From positions 1 to 64,000 of the forward strand of contig JAUCBJ010009033.1 of NCBI GenBank assembly GCA_032718475.1: DNA of 64,000 nt. Direction: 5' to 3'. Numbering within the stretch: position 1 is the stretch's first letter; each line of letters starts with the position of its first letter. The position numbers and the translations under genes were made by a program. Under the pieces are notes generated by a model. The model saw nothing but the letters and a program-made list of their open reading frames with translations, made no database searches and had not been told where the DNA came from. Below, in pieces: positions 41,932 to 53,540 of the stretch. The DNA is from Nemertoderma westbladi. Its lineage: Eukaryota > Xenacoelomorpha > Nemertodermatida > Nemertodermatidae.

Positions 41932-42183
41932 AAACAATCAGACAATAGTCCTACATAAGTAGTCCTATACAGTAAGTTATTAGTTTATTAATTATTCACT
42001 ATTTATACTGTAAGTAATTACGTTTTGTAATAAATTGTTCTGTGTTGGGCCTATAGTTACATATTTATCGTTGAGTCGGGAATTATACGCTCTCGGTAAA
42101 GTTGTACGTATAGTGTAATTACATTTTATATTGGTTTTAGGTTAGCGTAGTGTAATATTGTATTTTTAACCAAGTAACATAAA

Positions 42184-42225
42184 GGACCCCCTTGGAAATA
42201 AGCTGCAAAGCTTTAGGGGTAATCC
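42184..42225 (+). other. CR1/L2-type 3' UTR hairpin
   Basis: GGACCCCCTTGG pairs loosely with TTAGGGGTAATCC, with inner AAGCTGCAAAGCTT. This is the recognition structure commonly seen at CR1/L2 3' ends. Confidence 0.6.
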
Positions 42226-42388
42226 TATATGTTATGTTGGACAATACCTTTATACCGGTACATTGTTTGGTGTATTTGTTATTGTTTTAACATAATGTAT
42301 AAATAAATATATCGATCTATTCTCAAATTAGAAATATAATTATTGTTGCTATTAAGAAAGTCTTTCTAGACCACATCATGCGACTTAC

Positions 42389-44740
42389 CGGGAATTTTTC
42401 GAAGTAACAATAGTGTGCCCAGATGTGCATTCAGGAGTGCAGTCACCATCCTCGGTTACAAAATATACGCACCTAAAATGACAAAAACATACTTCTAAAG
42501 TCAAAAATAAACGCCTTAAAATATACGCGCACCTAAAAACAACATTTTCTATTATATCTGAAAAGAAAACCGCTGAAAATCTTTTATTTACAGCGTTTTC
42601 GAGCATCACAACTCACACTTATTGAAATTACTAACTACTGAATATAGCCCAAGGTGTAATTACCTCGAAATATTTTTTGTGAAATAAATTTTTGAGTTTC
42701 TTCAATATTTGAGGTTTTCAGTTGGTCTGAAAATTTCCATGAGCGTCTACGTAGTCAGTGTGCATACAACTATCAGACATTTTGTAAGTTGTAGTTTATA
42801 AAATTAAATATTATTTACAATAACGCCATCAAGATGGCTTTAAACGAACCTCAGACTCAGACTTAGACACAGACACAGACGCAAACCAAGAATGACTTAC
42901 ACCATCCTTTCTGTATTAGATAAATAAAACAAAGAACACTAACTATTTATACCTAATACATTCTCAGTTAGCCTAATAAAAACATCGGAGCAACCAATAT
43001 AATGTCCCAGGAACTAGGACACTCCCCCCCGGACACCTCCCCCCCCCCCCCCCCCCCCCCAGTTAAAGTGTTAAAATTAATCTGGCATCAAAGCAATAAA
43101 CAAAACTTAAAGATGGTTGGTTACAGGACAAGTTGTATCTAGTCATGTTTTTCTAGTCAAATTTTGTTTGTTTTTCTTTTTTATTGGGGACTGCCGCCCC
43201 CAAACCCCCACTTCTTTTGTTGGGGGCTCCCGCCGACAAACCACCGCTTCTTTTGTTGGGGGTTGCCGCCCCCAAACCACCGCTTCTTCTGTTGGCGGCT
43301 GCCGCCCCCAATTTCCCTGTGTGCCCGTGGTGAAAGACTTTAAGACCATTTTGAAATAATTGATTAATGTTAACCAAATTAATATAGAAATTACTAAAAT
43401 ATTATATGAATTCAACAAAATCCTATTAAAAATATTGCAAGTAACCAGGAAATTTAATTAGTTTATCAATATGTAATGCTGAACACGGAATACAGGTGGA
43501 CGCATGTCGATTTTCCCCTGGAGAAGTATAATTTTATCTGATTTATGATATTATTTTATAACGATGACAATAGGGCCCTATAGATACATACGATATAAAT
43601 GATATTTTGATATTACACTAACTCACTGAATACAGATAGAACAATAATTAATTAACGATATAATTAATGTACGTAACTCCAATTGACAAGTATTCGTGAA
43701 ATGTTGTTCACCTGTCAAAGTGTAGTGTTGGGTATTTGATTTCGCGTTCTATAATGTTGATAATATGCAAATATTTCGAATATCACACATCGAATCGTTC
43801 TAACAGTAGTCACGTTTACAATTTTCAATTGTCGGTACTTTTCTAGTATAACCCAATCGTGTTTTTGCCGGCCTCAGCTTTAGACAAAAACTACCCAGTC
43901 TAAAGACAAGTTCGTTATAACTTAGAACTTAGAAGCAGCATCAAGAATCACTTCTCCAAATAATCGTCTGGAATAGATATGTTGCCCAAACCTTACTACT
44001 CATAAAAACCTTAGAACTAAGATTAAATACTAAAAATTATAATTTTCTAGTCGACATGACAACGTGTAGAATACAACCTTACAATCCAAATCATCGCCAA
44101 AATCAAATACAATTGAAATGCTGAGGGTAAAAATCGAGAGTTGTCCGAAAATGGGGACCACCTCCCCTACCCCTTAAACAAATAGCTAAACTTACCTTCT
44201 ACAGGTCAGGTCTTCGTTACACTGATAACATTGTCCCTTCCCACACTTGGTATCTACACACTGGACACCTTTCATGTGATAGTTTGGTTTACAGACACAT
44301 TGGGCCCCTTGACAGAAGGTATTCAATCTCGAGCAATCACTGTCATCGGCACATGTCTGCGAATAATCCTGAACTGAAAAACAATTGATGATGTACAAAT
44401 AAACCAAAAAGTATGGCCGGACCATATTGACTGGACTTTTACGGTTCCTTTGCTTGAAACGGTCTACATTTCGATTATGATAAAAAACAATTAAAGAAAT
44501 GACCTGATAAATACAATTAATTGATAAATAAAGTGACTGTTTGTTGTAAAAAACACTGTTTTATGACAAACGGGCGGCCCCCTATTATAATATCGCATTT
44601 GTTCCACGGGTGTCACTATTTGCGTATTATCACTAATCCCAATAATTTAAAAGAGATAATAACATACCTGGAGTTGTGCTAGATTGGGCTGACACACAGA
44701 GCAGGGAGGAGGCTACGAGTAGGCAAACATTCGCAATCAT
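42389..44740 (-). CDS. Secreted/membrane Cys-rich protein gene, first three exons (host gene)
   Basis: Three minus-strand exons join in frame. Exon 1 (44740-44668) encodes MIANVCLLVASSLLCVSA, a clear signal peptide with likely cleavage before QSS, and ends CAG|GTATG. Exon 2 (44373-44196; TTTTCAG acceptor, AAG|GTAAG donor) holds an EB/EGF-like module, CADDSDCSRLNTFC...CVCKPNYHMKGVQC, then a CX4CX2C stretch. Exon 3 (42472-42389; CATTTTAG acceptor, CCCG|GTAAGT donor) adds RCVYFVTEDGDCTPEC. Phases fit at both junctions (1 and 2). The donor after exon 3 shows that the gene continues left, beyond the LINE/BEL cluster or out of the window. The product enters the secretory pathway and is probably extracellular or a type I membrane protein. 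A candidate promoter lies at about 45050-45110. Alternative acceptors a few bases away are possible for exon 2. Confidence 0.75.
43039..43060. repeat. poly-C tract (22 C)
   Basis: Homopolymer of 22 C; poly-G on the host gene's coding strand. Confidence 0.9.
43186..43320. repeat. 36-bp GC-rich repeat with internal hairpin, 3.5 copies
   Basis: The unit is GGGGGCTGCCGCCCCCAAAC then CACCGCTTCTTTTGTT, with small differences. GGGGGC/GCCCCC forms a hairpin in most copies. It sits in an AT-rich intron 130 bp from a poly-C tract. Confidence 0.9.
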
Positions 44741-45049
44741 TCCGAAATTGTTTCAATAGATCGTGACACTAATCAATCAAAGTCAACAAATAATAAAAAG
44801 GAAATAAATACTATATTTGGGTTGTTTAACCTGATAACCTGTAAAAAAGTGATAACCTGTAAATTCAGTATTAATATATAAACTTTCGGATAATTTTTTT
44901 TGTGAATTATAATAAACTATTAATAAGGATATTTTATAATTTTTAAACGTAATCTGAATGTTTTTAAAAGTATTTGAAATTTTATCAGTGCAATTAAAAT
45001 ATAAGTTTCTGCGGAACCTACCGTACAGACAATAATAAATAAATTATGT

Positions 45050-45110
45050 TTGAAAGGTTGCCCTGGTAACCACGCAATTTCTGCATAAATTTTTAGAGGG
45101 CGTGGGCGTG
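45050..45110 (-). promoter_or_regulatory. Candidate promoter with RFX X-box and EGR/KLF-type site
   Basis: GTTGCC-CT-GGTAAC (45057-45070) matches the inverted-repeat X-box consensus bound by RFX factors. GCGTGGGCG (45100-45108) matches the EGR-type GC box. Both sit in a small GC-rich island about 320-370 bp upstream of the signal-peptide ATG at 44740. RFX sites commonly mark ciliary genes. Assigning it to this gene is inference from position. Confidence 0.45.
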
Positions 45111-46269
45111 AAGCGTTTGTAAAGCTCGGAAGTGACGCCATGCTCATCTGCAATGTACAAACTGTACAAATAAAACGACATGTTAATTAGTACCGTGAGC
45201 AGCGTTAAGTTAAAGTTAAGTAATGTTGGAATAAAAATATGATGAGCAATATAAAAATTATTTAAAGTAAAAATAAAAGATAATAACTACAAGATCTTAA
45301 TAAAATTATAAGTATACCACTTTTTGAGGAAATTATGTACAATTGATGTACAATTGATTATTGTACAATTGAGTTTGAATAAGGTTCCTAATGGTGCTTA
45401 AATAAGTAACTAATTTATATACCCAAACTGGTAAAGGTTGGGTTTATAATGATTATTAAATGATTTCATTAGGTAAATCAGTTAGTTATATTGATATAAA
45501 TAATAACAACCTCGTTGTTATAGACATAATAACATGATAGAGGTCTCCTCCATTCAACCCTAACTGTACATAGTCATTAACTACACTTGTAATCTAAACG
45601 CAATAAATTTTGGCAACCCGTTTATATAACGAACAAATGCCCCATACAGCTAAACAAATAGTTTCTCACGCCAAATTCTAACGGGGTAGAAATTACGTAC
45701 ACTAGGAGAGCCTATATGTCGCTATACGGGCCAATCATCTCTAATTGGGTAAAATCAAGTTGTCAGTCAAACGCTGAAACTGTATCGAACAGCAATGAGC
45801 CGGTTCACGCATGTGAAGTATACCAGACTTTTGATTTACTTTTAACTTTACCTCCTTCATGTGAAGAATACCAGTTTTTCACTAAAAACCCATGTTACAG
45901 AAGGGAAGAATCTACCCCAAACATAAACAAATTAGTATATTTGATCAATTTATAAAAAAATAATTCAGCGCTATTAAACACTTAATATAAGGATAAATTT
46001 AATTCTTCATAATATATAAAATTCAAATAAAAGTGAAAACCTGGTAATTCTTCCCATGGTCGAATGAGCCTTACAACATCCTCAAATACATTTTTCCAGA
46101 GCAAATTATTTTCATACATAAATTATTAATTGATCAAATATAATTCGCTAGATATTATAACTACATGCAAACATGTACCGCAGAGAATTTAACTCAATAT
46201 TCCAATATTGTATAAAATACAATTGTATGATATAATATATACAATTTCATAATTTCATGAATATACAAT
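45111..46269. other. AT-rich intergenic stretch
   Basis: No gene recognised. A dispersed repeat at 45808-45945 matches 28640-28790 (ATGTGAAGAATACCAG, then ACAGAAGGG). Confidence 0.5.
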
Positions 46270-49200
46270 TCAACAATATTGTAGAACACAGTGTAGAACA
46301 CCGTCTAGAAAAACTTGTAGAACACAGTGTAGAACACAGTGTAGAACACAGTGTGAATACAGTGTAGAAGAACGTGTAGAACAAAGTGTAGAACACAAGT
46401 GTAGGACACAGTGTAGGACACAGTGTAGAACACAGTGTGAATACAGTGTAGAAGAACGTGTAGAACAAAGTGTAGAACACAAGTGTAGGACACAGTGTAG
46501 GACACAGTGTAGAAGACAGTGTAGAACAGTGTAGAACACAAGTGTAGGACACAGTGTAGAACACAGTGTAGAATACAGTGTAGAACACAGTGTAGAACAC
46601 AGTGTAGGTCACAGTGTAGGACAGTGTAGAATACAGTCTAGAACACAGTGTAGAACACAGTGTAGAATACAGTGTAGAACACCGTGTAGAAGAACTTGTA
46701 GAACACAGTGTATAACACCGTGTAGAACACAGTGTATAACACAGTGTAGAACACAAGTGTAGAACACAGTGTAGAATACAGTGTAGAACAGTGTAGAAGA
46801 ACGTGTAGAATACAGTGTAGAACACCGTGTAGAAGAACTTGTAGAACACAGTGTAGAACACCGTGTAGAACACAGTGTAGAACACCGTGTATAACACAGT
46901 GTAGAACACAAGTGTATAACACAGTGTAGAACACAAGTGTAGAACACAGTGTAGAATACAGTGTAGAACAGTGTAGAAGAACGTGTAGAACACAGTGTAG
47001 AACACAGCGTAGAACACAGTGTAGAACACAGCGTAGAACACAGCGTAGAACACAGTGTAGAATACAGTGTAGAACAGTGTAGAAGAACGTGTAGAACACG
47101 TAGAACACAGTGTAGAACACAGTGTAGAACACAGTGTAGAACACAGTGTAGAACACAGTGTAGAACACAGTGTAGAACACCGTGTAGAACACAGTGTAGA
47201 ACACAGTGTAGAATAGTGTAGAACACCGTGTAGAACACCGTGTAGAAGAACTTGTAGAACACAGTGTAGAACACCGTGTAGAACACAGTGTAGAACACCA
47301 AGTAGAACACCGTGTAGAAGAACTTGTAGAACACAGTGTAGAACACCGTGTAGAACACAGTGTAGAACACCGTGTAGAACACAGTGTAGAGCACAGTGTA
47401 GAACACCGTGTATAACACAGTGTAGAACACAAGTGTATAACACAGTGTAGAACACAAGTGTAGAACACAGTGTAGAATACAGTGTAGAACAGTGTAGAAG
47501 AACGTGTAGAACACAGTGTAGAACACCGTGTAGAACACAGTGTAGAACACAGTGTAGAATACAGTGTAGAACAGTGTAGAAGAACGTGTAGAACACGTAG
47601 AACACAGTGTAGAATACAGTGTAGAACAGTGTAGAAGAACGTGTAGAACACGTAGAACACAGTGTAGAACACAGTGTAGAACACAGTGTAGAACACAGTG
47701 TAGAGCACAGTGTAGAACACCGTGTATAACACAGTGTAGAACACAAGTGTATAACACAGTGTAGAACACAAGTGTAGAACACAGTGTAGAATACAGTGTA
47801 GAACAGTGTAGAAGAACGTGTAGAACACAGTGTAGAACACAGTGTAGAACACAGTGTAGAACACAGTGTAGAATACAGCGTAGAACAGTGTAGAAGAACG
47901 TGTAGAACACGTAGAACACAGTGTAGAATACAGTGTAGAATACAGTGTAGAACACAGTGTAGAACACAGTGTAGAACACAGTGTAGAGCACAGTGTAGAA
48001 CACAAGTGTAGAACACAGTGTAGAGCACAGTGTAGAACACCGTGTATAACACAGTGTAGAATACAGTGTAGAACAGTGTAGAAGAACGTGTAGAACACGT
48101 AGAACACAGTGTAGAACACCGTGTAGAACACAGTGTAGAACACAGTGTAGAGCACAGTGTAGAACACCGTGTATAACACAGTGTAGAATACAGTGTAGAA
48201 CAGTGTAGAAGAACGTGTAGAACACGTAGAACACAGTGTAGAACACAGTGTAGAACACAGTGTAGAGCACAGTGTAGAACACCGTGTATAACACAGTGTA
48301 GAACACAAGTGTATAACACAGTGTAGAACACAAGTGTAGAACACAGTGTAGAATACAGTGTAGAACAGTGTAGAAGAACGTGTAGAACACAGTGTAGAAC
48401 ACAGTGTAGAACACAGTGTAGAACACAGTGTAGAACAGTGTAGAAGAACGTGTAGAACACGTAGAACACCGTGTAGAAGAACGTGTAGAACACAGTGTAG
48501 AACACAGTGTAGAATACAGTGTAGAACAGTGTAGAAGAACGTGTAGAACACGTAGAACACAGTGTAGAGCACAGTGTAGAACACCGTGTATAACACAGTG
48601 TAGAACACAAGTGTATAACACAGTGTAGAACACAAGTGTAGAACACAGTGTAGAATACAGTGTAGAACAGTGTAGAAGAACGTGTAGAACACAGTGTAGA
48701 ACACAGTGTAGAACACAGTGTAGAACACAGTGTAGAATACAGTGTAGAACAGTGTAGAAGAACGTGTAGAACACGTAGAACACAGTGTAGAATACAGTGT
48801 AGAACAGTGTAGAAGAACGTGTAGAACACAGTGTAGAATACAGTGTAGAAGAACGTGTAGAACACAGTGTAGAACACGTAGAACACAGTGTAGAATACAG
48901 TGTAGAAGAACGTGTAGAACACAGTGTAGAACACCGTGTAGAACACAGTGTAGAACACAGTGTAGAACACCGTGTAGAAGAACTTGTAGAACACAGTGTA
49001 GAACACCGTGTAGAACACAGTGTAGAACACCGTGTAGAACACAGTGTAGAGCACAGTGTAGAACACCGTGTATAACACAGTGTAGAACACAAGTGTAGAA
49101 CACAGTGTAGAATACAGTGTAGAACAGTGTAGAAGAACGTGTAGAACACAGTGTAGAACACCGTGTAGAACACAGTGTAGAACACAGTGTAGAATACAGT

Positions 49201-49385
49201 GTAGAACAGTGTAGAAGAACGTGTAGAACACGTAGAACACAGTGTAGAATACAGTGTAGAACAGTGTAGAAGAACGTGTAGAACACAGTGTAGAATACAG
49301 TGTAGAACAGTGTAGAAGAACGTGTAGAACACGTAGAACACAGTGTAGAACACAGTGTAGAACACAGTGTAGAACACAGTGTAGA
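46270..49385. repeat. 3.1-kb minisatellite, 12-bp unit GTGTAGAACACA
   Basis: Tandem 12-mers with variants (GTGTAGAATACA, CCGTGTAGAACA, AAGTGTAGAACAC, GTAGAAGAACGT) organised in longer blocks. The phrase AGTGTAGAAGAACGTGTAGA recurs many times. The unit has no minus-strand stop in any frame and is four codons long, so all three minus frames stay open for 880-1,000 codons with FYTV, LHCV or STLC repeats. Indels of 1-2 bp shift between these repeats. I do not regard these as genes. Confidence 0.95.
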
Positions 49386-50222
49386 ATGGGCCGGCGAAGA
49401 ATGAACGCGGGCGAAGGTTGGACGCGGGCGAAGGTTGGACGCGGGCGAAGATTGGACGCGGGCGAAGGTTGGACGCGGACGAAGGTTTGGACGCGGGAGA
49501 AGGTTGGACGCGATTCCCCGTACTTAGTTCAAATTTAAGCCTCATGCGAATTTAGTTCCAATTTTGGCGAATTTAGTTCCCATTTGGGCGAACTTAGTTC
49601 CAATAACTAGAGAATAACGAAAACGAATTTAGTTCCAATGTTTCAGGTTGGGGCCAGCCACGTAGTTGGCGAAGTATGTTTAATGACCCTAATAGGTGGA
49701 TGGTTAAATAATAATTGTAAATTACTAACCCAAAACGCCCAACCTCCTAACCAACACAATCTTATCCCAAACAACGCCCAACCTCTTAACCCAAACAACG
49801 CCCAACCTCCTAACCCAAACAACGCCCATCCACCTAAACCGAAACAACTGGTAAATATTGTATTTGGTGTGAAAATGGCACAATGTGCATGACTTGAGTA
49901 TTTATTATAATACTACAGACTCAGTCAGTCAGTATCAGTATACTCGTGATTAATATATATTTCAAAATACGCAATAGCTTTCGCCTACTACGTGGCTATC
50001 CCCACGATTGAAACATGAAACATTGGAACTAAGTATGTATCGCACCCATTGGAACTAAATTCGCTTCCATTGGAACTAAATTCGATTACATTGGAACTAA
50101 GTTCGCTTTGTAAAATTTATTTTGGAACAAAATTCGTTTCAATTGGAACTAAGTTCGCCTTTGAAAATGTGCGATTGGAACTAAGTTCGTGCTACCGTTG
50201 GACGCGGGCGAATATTGCACCC
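49386..50222. mobile_element. Foldback-like element with tandem inner repeats
   Basis: Left side: a 17-bp unit GACGCGGGCGAAGGTTG repeated about six times (49410-49515), then copies of CGAATTTAGTTCCAAT (49530-49640). Right side: copies of ATTGGAACTAAATTCG (50030-50190), the reverse complement, then one GTTGGACGCGGGCGAA. The arms can fold on each other. Between them is a 25-bp repeat CCCAAACAACGCCCAACCTC (four copies, about 49725-49835). No transposase is visible. Confidence 0.6.
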
Positions 50223-50228
50223 AACCGT

Positions 50229-53200
50229 TACTACTACTACTACTAGGATCGGTATGCTACATGCATTGCAGCTGCATTTTTAAGAATGCTGTGCCGGCTT
50301 GTCGACAAAATTGCGCCGCCACAACTCCCGGGGACCCACGACATTTGCTAGATCATCCGCATCTTCAAGGCCAGTGTCCTTTAAGATGCGTCTCAAGAAA
50401 GTCATGGGCTGTCCACCACGCTTATTCACTCCATGAGGCTGCCAAAGTACAAGATTATCTGTCCACTGGCTGGTCCTCACGGCGAAAGCAATATCCTGCA
50501 AAGCGGAGGCGATTTTGTTATAGTATCAAGCATGGGGGAACCAATGAGACACCTCCAATGTTATATAGTGTCTGGTTGGGGATGTGTTTGACATTGTACT
50601 TGACACAATGAACCCGGCGTAGCCTTCTTGTGAATGTGCCATCCAGAGATTTGGTGTCCTCAGCAGTTATAGCCCAGCATGGACTCACATAGAGGAGTAC
50701 TGGAACTACTGCTGCTCTAAATAATCGGACCTTAAGTTTCTGATTAATTCTCGGTGACTTCCAAATCCTGGAAAGCCTATTCAAGGCCGCCCATGCCATT
50801 CCCTTGCGTATTCGAAGGACCGCACCTGACTTCCGGATCCATGATGATCCCAGGTAACAGAAGTCGTCCAGATGCTCATGCTCAAGCATACCATCCTTTG
50901 AGCTTATGCTCATCCGATCAGAGACTTGCCGAGGACTTTCAAAGTTAACTGTCAAAATTTTGGTCTTTCTGGAGTTAATAAAAAGACCAACACTAGAAGC
51001 AGCATGTTCTAATGAGCCGAGAAGCCGTTGGGCTCCCTCTAGTGATTCTGAGAGTACTCCTAAGTCATCAGCAAAGTCTAGATCAGTTAGGTACTTGGCA
51101 GGATTTCCTCGACTTCTGGAGCCAGTCGGTGGAGTTATCATCACCCCATCATCATTATGATGATCTAAGGACATGCGTAGAACATAGTCAACCACAATTA
51201 TGAACAAGAATGGTGCAAGTGTGTCTCCCTGGAAGACGCCCCATAACACTTCAAATGGTTCTGTGTCACCGTCAACAGTAGACACAAATGTTGTCGAACC
51301 ATCGTATACTGATCTGATTGCTGCAATAATTTAATCAGGAATCCCATATAATGAAAGTATGCTGAACATACGTGAGCGAGAGACTGAATCAAAGGCATTG
51401 AAGAAGTCAACAAAGATAACAGCCAGATGCCTGTCTTTCTTTTTTGATAACTCTTCAATTATCCTTCTAAGTGCCAAAATGGGTTCCATGGTCCCATGAC
51501 AGTTACGGAACCCATTCTGATTTCCACGGAGCAGTCTCTCAATGGGATCCCTGATGCGATTTAATAGAATTCTATTGTATAGCTTTGCAGCAATCGAGAT
51601 CAATGAGATTCCCCGAAAAGAACCATAGAGTGTTAGGTTGCCCTTCTTGGGAACTGGCACCAACTTATTTGTTTTCATTTCTTGTGGGACTCTTGTTGTT
51701 CGGTACATGTCTACTATGATGGGATAGATGAGCTTTAAACACCCAGGTATTTTAAAGACCTCAGGGGGAACACCATCTACTCCACTGCCACGATTGGTCT
51801 TAATGCTCTTTGCAGCAGCCTTCACTTCTGCAAAGGAGATATCACCAATGGGAATATCTGGGAGTACAGACTCAGACACTTTTACTTTTATAAAGTTATC
51901 AGGCAATACCCTGTCATTATTGAGGAGCTTTTCAAAGTGGGCCTTCCAACCATTGAGGCGATCGGCTGGTGATTCAGCCTTAACCTTGGTGGTTGGTTGG
52001 CTTTTTCGACCAGCAAGCAAGTTGATCGATCTCCATGCCTGGGATGATTGCCTGCTGTCGTCAGCATCATTGATGGCATCAACCTGTTGGTTTATTAGCT
52101 CCTGTAAATTAACAGAGTACTGCCTGTTCAGGGACCTAGATGCAGCCTTAACTGCATTCTTGGCCGCTGTAGTCTGTTTGAGTCGTGACTCTTTCTGCGC
52201 CTTGTAGAGGTCATTTCGGCACTTCTGAATTTTGTTGTCAGTCCAGGGGGCCCTTTTCCTGGTACGAGGGTATACAGGAACTGTTTCTGCAGCTGCTAAC
52301 TTAACTGCTTCTGTGAAGGCAGTATAGCCCTCACAGTGATCTGCCGCCTCAGAGGCAAGAACCTCATACCTGTTGCTCAGCTGTAGTGTGAAGCTGGATC
52401 TCACACTTGGCTGTTGCAACAGAGAGGACCAGTCATGCCGCGGCAAGGCTGATTTCGTTGTTCTGCTAGCACGCAGACTAAGTCTTACCTTGGCCACAAT
52501 AAGGCGGTGATCACTGGAGAAGGGTCGTAGTGTAAATGCACTACAGTCTTGTATAGAGCTCTTGTATTTCCTACGAAACAGGATATGGTCTATCTGGGAC
52601 TTGTGACCACTGGGTCCACAATGAGTCCATAGCTTTCCCGTTTTTCAGATAAAATCCTGAAGATGGACGGAATTTCGGTTAACACTATAGCTATAGATAG
52701 ACCCAGGGCGATGTAGGTGATTGATGCAGACTTGCATTAAAGTCTCCCAGGAATGTTAAGAATGCATGCTGATCCACTCCATCAGTAGCTGCTTGTAGAT
52801 TGTGGTAGAAATTTTCCACCTCCTCTACAGGGGCAACACCAGTTGGAGAGTAGCACACAATCAGAACCACCTTAGGAAACTTCTTAGCCAGTCTTCCAGA
52901 ACATGAGAAGTGGCAACGGATGACGCGGTTAGAGATTTGGTCTATTTTGTCCAATGCTGCATGTGAGGTTGGATTTATCAATAGACCAATTCCACCATTG
53001 CCACTATCATCTGCTGACGCGAGGGCGAGTCGCCAACCGCCCCCCACGTCCTTAATCAGAACCTCATCAGTCTGTCCAGTCTGCATTCGGTACTCTTGAA
53101 CACCCACTGCGCTAAGAGAAAGCTTATCTGCCAAGGCAGTCAGCTCACCTTGTCGCATTGGGGACCCGAGTGTTAGGGTGTTTACTGAGCCTAGTCTAGT

Positions 53201-53540
53201 ATCTTGCCTCAGATTCACCAATAGCTTTGTTGGTCGGGGTGGAACATGAGAGTAGCCTCCAACTCCAGAATCCCTCTCCCCCTCACAATCTGGCCTCCCT
53301 GGTGACCCAGGGTTTGGGCCAGAAAGGTCATAAGGAAAAGGACTCAAAGAATTGTTGGCTGCTCTCTCTCCAGTAGGGGGTGAGACAGACAGCCGGTCAG
53401 GAGATAGCTGACGCCTGTGAGGCCGATAGTGTCCATTATTTCCACTGGCCTCTAGTGGCCGGACCTCCGCATTACTTATGTAATCCATAGTGGGGGTTGG
53501 GGGGTGCTTTTTTGCCGAGTCAGCTCTCGGGGCAACCAAC
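50229..53540 (-). mobile_element. RTE-type non-LTR retrotransposon, near full length
   Basis: Longest copy of the family in the window, from the APE-containing 5' end (about 53540) to the (AGT)n tail at 50229-50246. It is about 3.3 kb. It keeps endonuclease, RT and C-terminal regions but is broken by frameshifts and stops. Confidence 0.88.
50280..53539 (-). pseudogene. RTE-type endonuclease/reverse transcriptase, broken
   Basis: The first segment (53539-52691) has a Pro/Ser-rich leader and the APE endonuclease (VQEYRMQTGQ, GGIGLLINP, LGDFNAS). The frame then shifts within the end of the endonuclease. The second segment (52497-51331) covers the linker and RT fingers (FVDFFNAFDSV) and ends in an in-frame TAA (51331-51333). 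The third (51330-50521) continues in the same frame with GDTLAPFLFIIVVDYVLRMS and the catalytic DFADD, ending in another in-frame TAA (50518-50520). A 4-base difference near 50460 shifts the last 75 codons (GGQPMTFLRR). It would nick DNA and copy its RNA at the target, but is dead here. Confidence 0.87.

Larger units (their letters stand above)
37080..42310 (+). mobile_element. CR1/L2-like non-LTR retrotransposon, near full length
   Basis: About 95 bp of 5' UTR, one long coding region broken by a single frameshift, a 1.2-kb minisatellite, and a 3' UTR. The 3' UTR contains the hairpin typical of CR1/L2 ends (GGACCCCCTTGGAAATAAGC...TTAGGGGTAATCC, 42184-42225) and ends in TAAATAAATA at about 42310. 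It interrupts or abuts the minus-strand BEL/Pao pol on its left. Confidence 0.88.
42473..44195 (-). other. Intron 2 of the Cys-rich host gene, with GC-rich repeats
   Basis: Apart from a run of 22 C (43039-43060) and a 36-bp repeat at 43186-43302, the intron is AT-rich. A near copy of the exon 3 acceptor (TTTTTAGGTGCG) occurs at about 42530-42540. No other coding content is supported. Confidence 0.6.

Noticed and set aside
40701-41945. 414-codon minus-strand open frame (repeat of VYCGRSPMVVNRHSF)
   Set aside because: It is antisense to a LINE 3' UTR minisatellite whose unit lengths are multiples of three.
46247-49545. Three overlapping minus-strand open frames of 880-1,000 codons
   Set aside because: They are products of a stop-free 12-bp minisatellite read in three frames; no start context, splice signal or family similarity.
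50049-50246. Open frame with ELNSLPLELNS repeats as a protein
   Set aside because: It is made of the ATTGGAACTAAATTCG repeat of the foldback-like element.
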